This document shows positions 16,743 to 20,403 of a DNA stretch of 20,403 nt, piece by piece. Numbering within the stretch: the first letter of the stretch is position 1; each line of letters begins with the position of its first letter. The stretch spans positions 1-20,403 of the forward strand of contig LT642376.1 of assembly GCA_900128585.1 (NCBI GenBank). Direction: 5' to 3'. The notes beneath the pieces are model-generated. The model was not told the origin of the DNA, did no database searches, and saw only the letters and a list, made by a program, of their open reading frames with translations. The position numbers were made by a program, and so were the translations under genes. The stretch comes from Stramenopiles sp. TOSAG23-3. Lineage: Eukaryota; Sar.

Positions 16743-17420
16743 GGTACTATATAGTTGGTATATTAAAATAAAACCGAAATCGTTGGCACTAGAGAACAAC
16801 CCCCGCAACTAACTTGGGAAGGACGTGAGCCCTTTTCGTCGGTCAACACTTTCTCTGTCTTTTCTTGTAATCGTTTCAAGTGCAGATTAAAATCCTTTTT
16901 GCTTTGGGTAGTGTGTTTACCATTATTATATTATTTAATAAAAGAAGTGTATAATAAAAACATAAGAAATATATATATTATATAAAATATATAAGTGAAC
17001 CAAACAACCACACACACGAAAAAACAACATCGATCAAAACAACTCTCTTCTACTTTCTACTATTTTATAATAACTTGAAGGAAGTTCAATAATAATCAAA
17101 AAAAAAAAAGTGGTTAAAATGTATCCTTACTATTAATAAATACTCCTCTATTATTCTTTATTCTATTCATATATAATTTAAAAAATAGATGTACATTTTG
17201 ATGGAGGAGAGATTGTTAATCATATTAGTGAATTAGATAAGTTAAAAAATACTTACGTAGTTAAATTTTGTTTTGTTATAAATAGAGCTAATATCTTAGG
17301 TATCTAGAGAGTGCTAAAGGGGAGTTCAGTTCGACTTCCTTAAGAATTTTGGGCAGAATGTGCTAATTTTAATATTGGAATAATATGGATGTTATTTGGT
17401 TATTTATAGATATTAAATTA

Positions 17421-17620
17421 AACTTCTTCTTCTTCAACAGTTTCTTCTGTTTTGCAAACATCCTTCTTCGCACACACGTTTGGTTTCGTAATACGAGTAC
17501 CATATCCGTCGAGCGGTGCGTGCGTTTGTACGCACGGTACCTTTCGCTCTTTACGAATGTATCGCCTACTATTCTCATACGTTGAAGAGATTGAGATCTT
17601 ACGAATGGCTGTCTTCACTC
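17421..17620. other. coding-like island of uncertain nature
   Basis: GC is higher than in the flanks. The minus strand has two overlapping open frames: 17369-17578 (69 residues, ATG start, very basic) and 17418-17618 (66 residues, GTG start, ending in a Glu-rich tail). The plus strand also has short frames. None shows a recognisable domain. It could be a gene relic or an unannotated exon. Confidence 0.2.
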
Positions 17621-17914
17621 ACAGCTTTGTTAAAACGAATATATCCGGTAGGTTTTTCCTTTGTTAAGGTGCCGGTTAAAATGTTAAAATATCTCAAAAT
17701 TTATATCTATCATCAACACAAACACACAAACTGAGAAAGAAGACGAAGAGAATTATCTAAACTGTTCTTACGCTGTGTTTATGTTATATAATATGTTACG
17801 TTCTTCATTCATTATGATTATTTATTTAATAAAAAATGATTGATCAGGATTAATTTGTTGACGACCACATCACAATCTAGATGATGTTATTATATAGACT
17901 AGTCAGTTCTTCTT

Positions 17915-17933
17915 ATACCAAGGTACCTGGTAT
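17915..17933. repeat. near-palindrome with nearby repeat
   Basis: ATACCAAGGTACCTGGTAT is a palindrome apart from one extra A, centred on AGGTACCT. The block TACCTGGTA recurs at about 17950-17958, separated by AT-rich DNA. Confidence 0.6.
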
Positions 17934-18472
17934 CACAATATTAATATAATACCTGGTACGTACCTTATTATAACTTGGAGTCCCTAAATCGCATCGAAAC
18001 GCGTAAGTTTTGATGCTACTCCCATGTTATTCTTTTGGATACTCAGTTCTCAGTTCTCAGAAGAAGAAAAAAGAAGAAATCATCTTTCCAAGAGATAATA
18101 TTTATATTTTAAATATAATACATGGCACAGCATAAAATATGATGAGTCGATTTTTTCCGTTTCTCTTCTTCTTCGACGACGACGACGATTTTTTTTCTTT
18201 CTTCTTCCTTCACCACTCCTCACTACCACCATCATACCATCATCCTCCACCACCACACCACCATCGATCCTCCATCATCGTCGCGTTTATTATTAGTTTT
18301 CTTTCCTTCTCTTTAAATATATAAAAAGAAATTGCCAACTTTTTAATGTGTTCTATATACTCTATAAATTAATACTATTTCTTTTAATGATCGCACTTTT
18401 TGCCACCTGCCTTACTTAATTTTAAACCATTATTTATTCGACCCAGTAAAGAGTTGCTATCACCAAGTAAAC

Positions 18473-18649
18473 ATGTCAAAGTACGAAAAAACTCGCATTC
18501 GTCATTTTCACCAAGATGAGTCCCTCCTGACGTCCGGCGGGCAGAGGGAGGGAGCTGCCACACAACGCAATCAAGAGTGGCTTAAGCAGGACGACGGGAC
18601 GTTCCTGAATTCCAGTCACCATGAACACAGCTCCACATTTGGAAAATGA
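18473..18649 (+). CDS. 58-codon ORF overlapping the LtrA-like gene start (probable N-terminal part)
   Basis: It starts at ATG 18473 in an otherwise AT-rich region and has coding-like composition (MSKYEKTRIRHFHQ...SSTFGK). It ends at TGA 18647-18649, which overlaps the ATG of the LtrA-like frame (18646-18648). The two frames differ by one base around an AAAA run (GGAAAATGATG), and a single additional A would join them into one protein. It is too short for a known domain and too well composed for chance. Possibilities are the true N-terminus of the next protein with a frame break, a regulatory upstream ORF, or a -1 frameshift site. Confidence 0.6.
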   Translation: MSKYEKTRIRHFHQDESLLTSGGQREGAATQRNQEWLKQDDGTFLNSSHHEHSSTFGK

Positions 18650-20094
18650 TGACCCATTTGTTTTCGGAAGAGAAATTCTTTGATGGTATTTCCATCGCCG
18701 TTATCTCGTACTCTTTTCTGATGACAATCTGGAAACATGTGACGTTGGACCGGAACCGGTACCATGGAAATGGCGCACTAGACACGTTCATGATGTTTGC
18801 ATACTTAATCGGTTTGGTAACTGCCATCAACGGGCTGCATTCTTGCGTTGTGGCAGCATCGTGCGAGATGGTACCCCACGGGCAATGCACGGTATTAGGG
18901 ATGGGCACCATTGTGTGCTACCTTTTGTCGGGGGTCATTTCGTTTTACCGTGCTTTTTGCGCAAATGATGAACCCATGAAGCGCCCACTGATATTGGAAG
19001 GGTGCCTTGTGCTTGTCGCAACGATTCCATGGTTTATGGCAGTGGCTGACGTCCCTTTATTTGATTATGCTTGGTTAGTATTCCTCACGGCGGTGGCGCC
19101 AATCGTTGCGCCACCACTCATTTACATGGGCTGCAGTAGCCGCTTTCGGCAGTCTTTCCAGCCAGTTAATATTGCCTACTTTGCCGAACGTGTTGGTCTC
19201 TGCGTCGTGGTAAACTTGGCGGTACTGGTTGAAAGTAGTATTGCAGACGTTTGCGATGGCTTGGCCCCAGTAAGTCAATTCTGCACGGCCCATCATCGGC
19301 GATTATCGGATCACTCAAACCAGGGCGGCAACGGCACGGCCGCGGCGAGCCATCACACGCCCAGTTGGACAGATAATTTTCATACGAATGTGCCCAAGTT
19401 CCAAGCCGTTATCTTTGCCCTTTTCGTAAAAGTTCTGTATTTTAACGTGTATCGCCCGTCTGAGATTGAGGAAAATACAAGCAGGAGTCGGTATCCCATG
19501 ATGGTGGATGCCAATGTCATACTTATTACTACCCTTGCAGTAGGTTTGTCCATCATATCTTCAGAAACGCAATTATCTCTGTGCGAGTTCGACTATCATA
19601 AGACCCATGGAGTCTATCCACCTTATGCCGAAAACAATAATGCGGTCCTTGAATCGTTAGCTATTGGGGGCGAGATAATAGTGTTTGTGGCACTGTCAGG
19701 GTGGCATCTTCTACACACCAGAAACGGGTTTAACCACGAAGAAAGCGGGGCAAGTTGGACTAAGAAGCAGCTATTGATGGCTGCGGTGTGCCGCATTGCG
19801 TGTACGGGCGTAGGTGTTGTTATTGTTCTTGCCATTGAGGAAATCTGGGTAGATGTGTTTATCTTTATATTGACCTTTGCTGCATTTTTGTGGATCGAAA
19901 CACGGTTCATCAAAACTCCTCATGCGTATGGGAAGATTGTCGATACCATTTTAGTATTGAAACATGGAGGGCACGATGACAAGTCGCACGCTCAAAAGAG
20001 CCCCAATAATCCTAAGGAAGTGGAGCTATCCGACAGGGAAAACAAGAACAGCTGGGTCAACCCAGCAGCGGCAGAACGGGCCTCTCGAGTTTGA
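18646..20094 (+). CDS. LtrA-like multi-pass membrane protein
   Basis: The 482-residue frame has about ten hydrophobic helices. Residues 8-20 (EEKFFDGISIAVI) correspond to the E/LFFDLVFVxAI start of the bacterial low-temperature-requirement protein A family. Residues 179-197 (FAERVGLCVVVNLAVLVES) match its F-x-E-R-x-G-L...LGES core, and KVLYFNVYR near 262-270 its LYFD motif. Between them is an Asn/His-rich loop (212-250), possibly an insertion relative to bacterial members. The last 45 residues are hydrophilic. Function in this family is poorly defined. The LtrA-like part starts close to the ATG; a preceding 58-codon ORF probably supplied the N-terminus. Confidence 0.65.
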   Translation: MMTHLFSEEKFFDGISIAVISYSFLMTIWKHVTLDRNRYHGNGALDTFMMFAYLIGLVTAINGLHSCVVAASCEMVPHGQCTVLGMGTIVCYLLSGVISFYRAFCANDEPMKRPLILEGCLVLVATIPWFMAVADVPLFDYAWLVFLTAVAPIVAPPLIYMGCSSRFRQSFQPVNIAYFAERVGLCVVVNLAVLVESSIADVCDGLAPVSQFCTAHHRRLSDHSNQGGNGTAAASHHTPSWTDNFHTNVPKFQAVIFALFVKVLYFNVYRPSEIEENTSRSRYPMMVDANVILITTLAVGLSIISSETQLSLCEFDYHKTHGVYPPYAENNNAVLESLAIGGEIIVFVALSGWHLLHTRNGFNHEESGASWTKKQLLMAAVCRIACTGVGVVIVLAIEEIWVDVFIFILTFAAFLWIETRFIKTPHAYGKIVDTILVLKHGGHDDKSHAQKSPNNPKEVELSDRENKNSWVNPAAAERASRV

Positions 20095-20403
20095 AGATTT
20101 CAGAGTCTCGCCACCAAACGAAAATCGTAACGCGTAAGCTACGAATTAAAATAACCTCATGTGTGAATTAAAAAGCGAAGGTTTTTTCGTAAATAATGTT
20201 CTGTGATTATGAACTTGATATTAAAATGAGAGTCTTTAAAAAAAACAAATTATATATATCATAAATTAGTTAAAACATACTATATAATTTGTTTTTTTCA
20301 TAAATTAGTTTTTTTTATATGATTTTTTAAGACTTATTTATGTTATGAGAGTCTTTAAAAGCATTCTCTTTACTTAATTTGTTTTTTCAAAATCTTGAGA
20401 AAC
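20095..20403. other. AT-rich 3' flank with repeats
   Basis: No gene seen. Direct repeat ATGAGAGTCTTTAAAA occurs at 20226-20241 and 20345-20360, CATAAATTAGTT at 20260-20271 and 20299-20310, and TAATTTG plus a T run plus CA at 20285-20300 and 20375-20389. There is no canonical AATAAA for the upstream gene; ATTAAA-like hexamers occur at about 20146-20175. Confidence 0.65.
20239..20298. repeat. 18-base perfect inverted repeat, 24-base spacer
   Basis: Arms AAAAAAACAAATTATATA (20239-20256) and TATATAATTTGTTTTTTT (20281-20298) are exact reverse complements. It lies about 145-205 bases past the stop of the LtrA-like gene and could form a hairpin in the 3' region or be the remnant of a small element. 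Confidence 0.8.

Larger units (their letters stand above)
16743..18472. other. 1.7 kb gene-poor AT-rich region
   Basis: No convincing gene. It contains a GC-richer leader (16790-16920) next to the MORN gene's start; AT-rich DNA with a 41-codon open frame lacking ATG (17182-17307); an island near 17450-17620 with open frames on both strands, none with convincing start or homology; near-palindromic sequence at 17915-17933; and microsatellites (GAA 18060-18079; TTC/GAC/CACC about 18160-18260). The small Phe/Asp/His-rich open frame at 18139-18324 is a microsatellite artefact. Confidence 0.55.

Noticed and set aside
16102-16812. 236-codon plus-strand ORF opposite the MORN gene
   Set aside because: Mirror of the Lys/Glu coiled coil, giving Ser/Phe/Leu runs; no domain.
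17320-17335. GTTCGACTTCC resembling a tRNA T-arm
   Set aside because: No matching acceptor, D or anticodon stems could be found around it.
18139-18324. 61-codon ORF with Asp, Phe, His and Pro runs
   Set aside because: Low-complexity microsatellite translation.

Overview
The window looks like nuclear DNA of a single-celled eukaryote. Gene bodies are long, mostly intronless and near-neutral in GC. They are separated by AT-rich spacers full of TTC/GAA microsatellites and poly-A/T runs, with AATAAA-type poly(A) signals. The families present (TNFR/GCC2-GCC3-like Cys repeats on multi-pass membrane proteins, MRH-type ectodomain, FBXL-type and RNI-type LRRs, MORN plus coiled coil, PPR-like repeats, a LtrA-like membrane protein) are what one sees in protists. 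A heterokont alga such as a bolidophyte/Parmales would fit, but I cannot prove the lineage from this window.

Layout: (1) 3-3707 (+) is the 3' part of a large Cys-rich multi-pass receptor-like protein with two degenerate WW domains; its frame is open to the window edge. (2) 3937-6654 (-) is a convergent multi-pass membrane protein with two SH3/Tudor-like barrels between its first membrane segment and its membrane bundle. (3) 7237-8121 (-) is a single-pass protein with only the end of an MRH lectin-like domain. (4) 8522-9847 (-) is an F-box/AMN1-like LRR protein. (5) 10249-12498 (-) is a papain-fold domain with its apparent active-site residues, joined through a coiled coil and acidic linker to a long RI-type LRR array. 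(6) 12978-14598 (-) is a disordered/PPR-like protein split by a one-base frameshift. (7) 15120-15365 (+) is a decayed fragment of ribonucleotide reductase small subunit. (8) 15402-16742 (-) is a coiled coil-MORN-barrel protein. (9) 16743-18472 is a long AT-rich gene-poor stretch. (10) 18473-20094 (+) is a LtrA-like multi-pass protein whose N-terminal part sits in a different frame, joined by a stop/start overlap. (11) 20095-20403 is a repeat-rich AT tail.

This is not an operon and there is no obvious shared pathway. Four of the genes encode membrane or surface proteins, and two encode LRR proteins that may act in ubiquitin-type or surveillance functions. The strongest candidate for something unusual is the papain-LRR fusion, which has the layout of a sensor/effector protein. 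Other items worth a second look are the complementary degenerate WW pair, the membrane protein with internal barrels, the RNR fragment with an internal deletion, two apparent one-base frame breaks, and a recurrent GAA/TTC tract upstream of most start codons.
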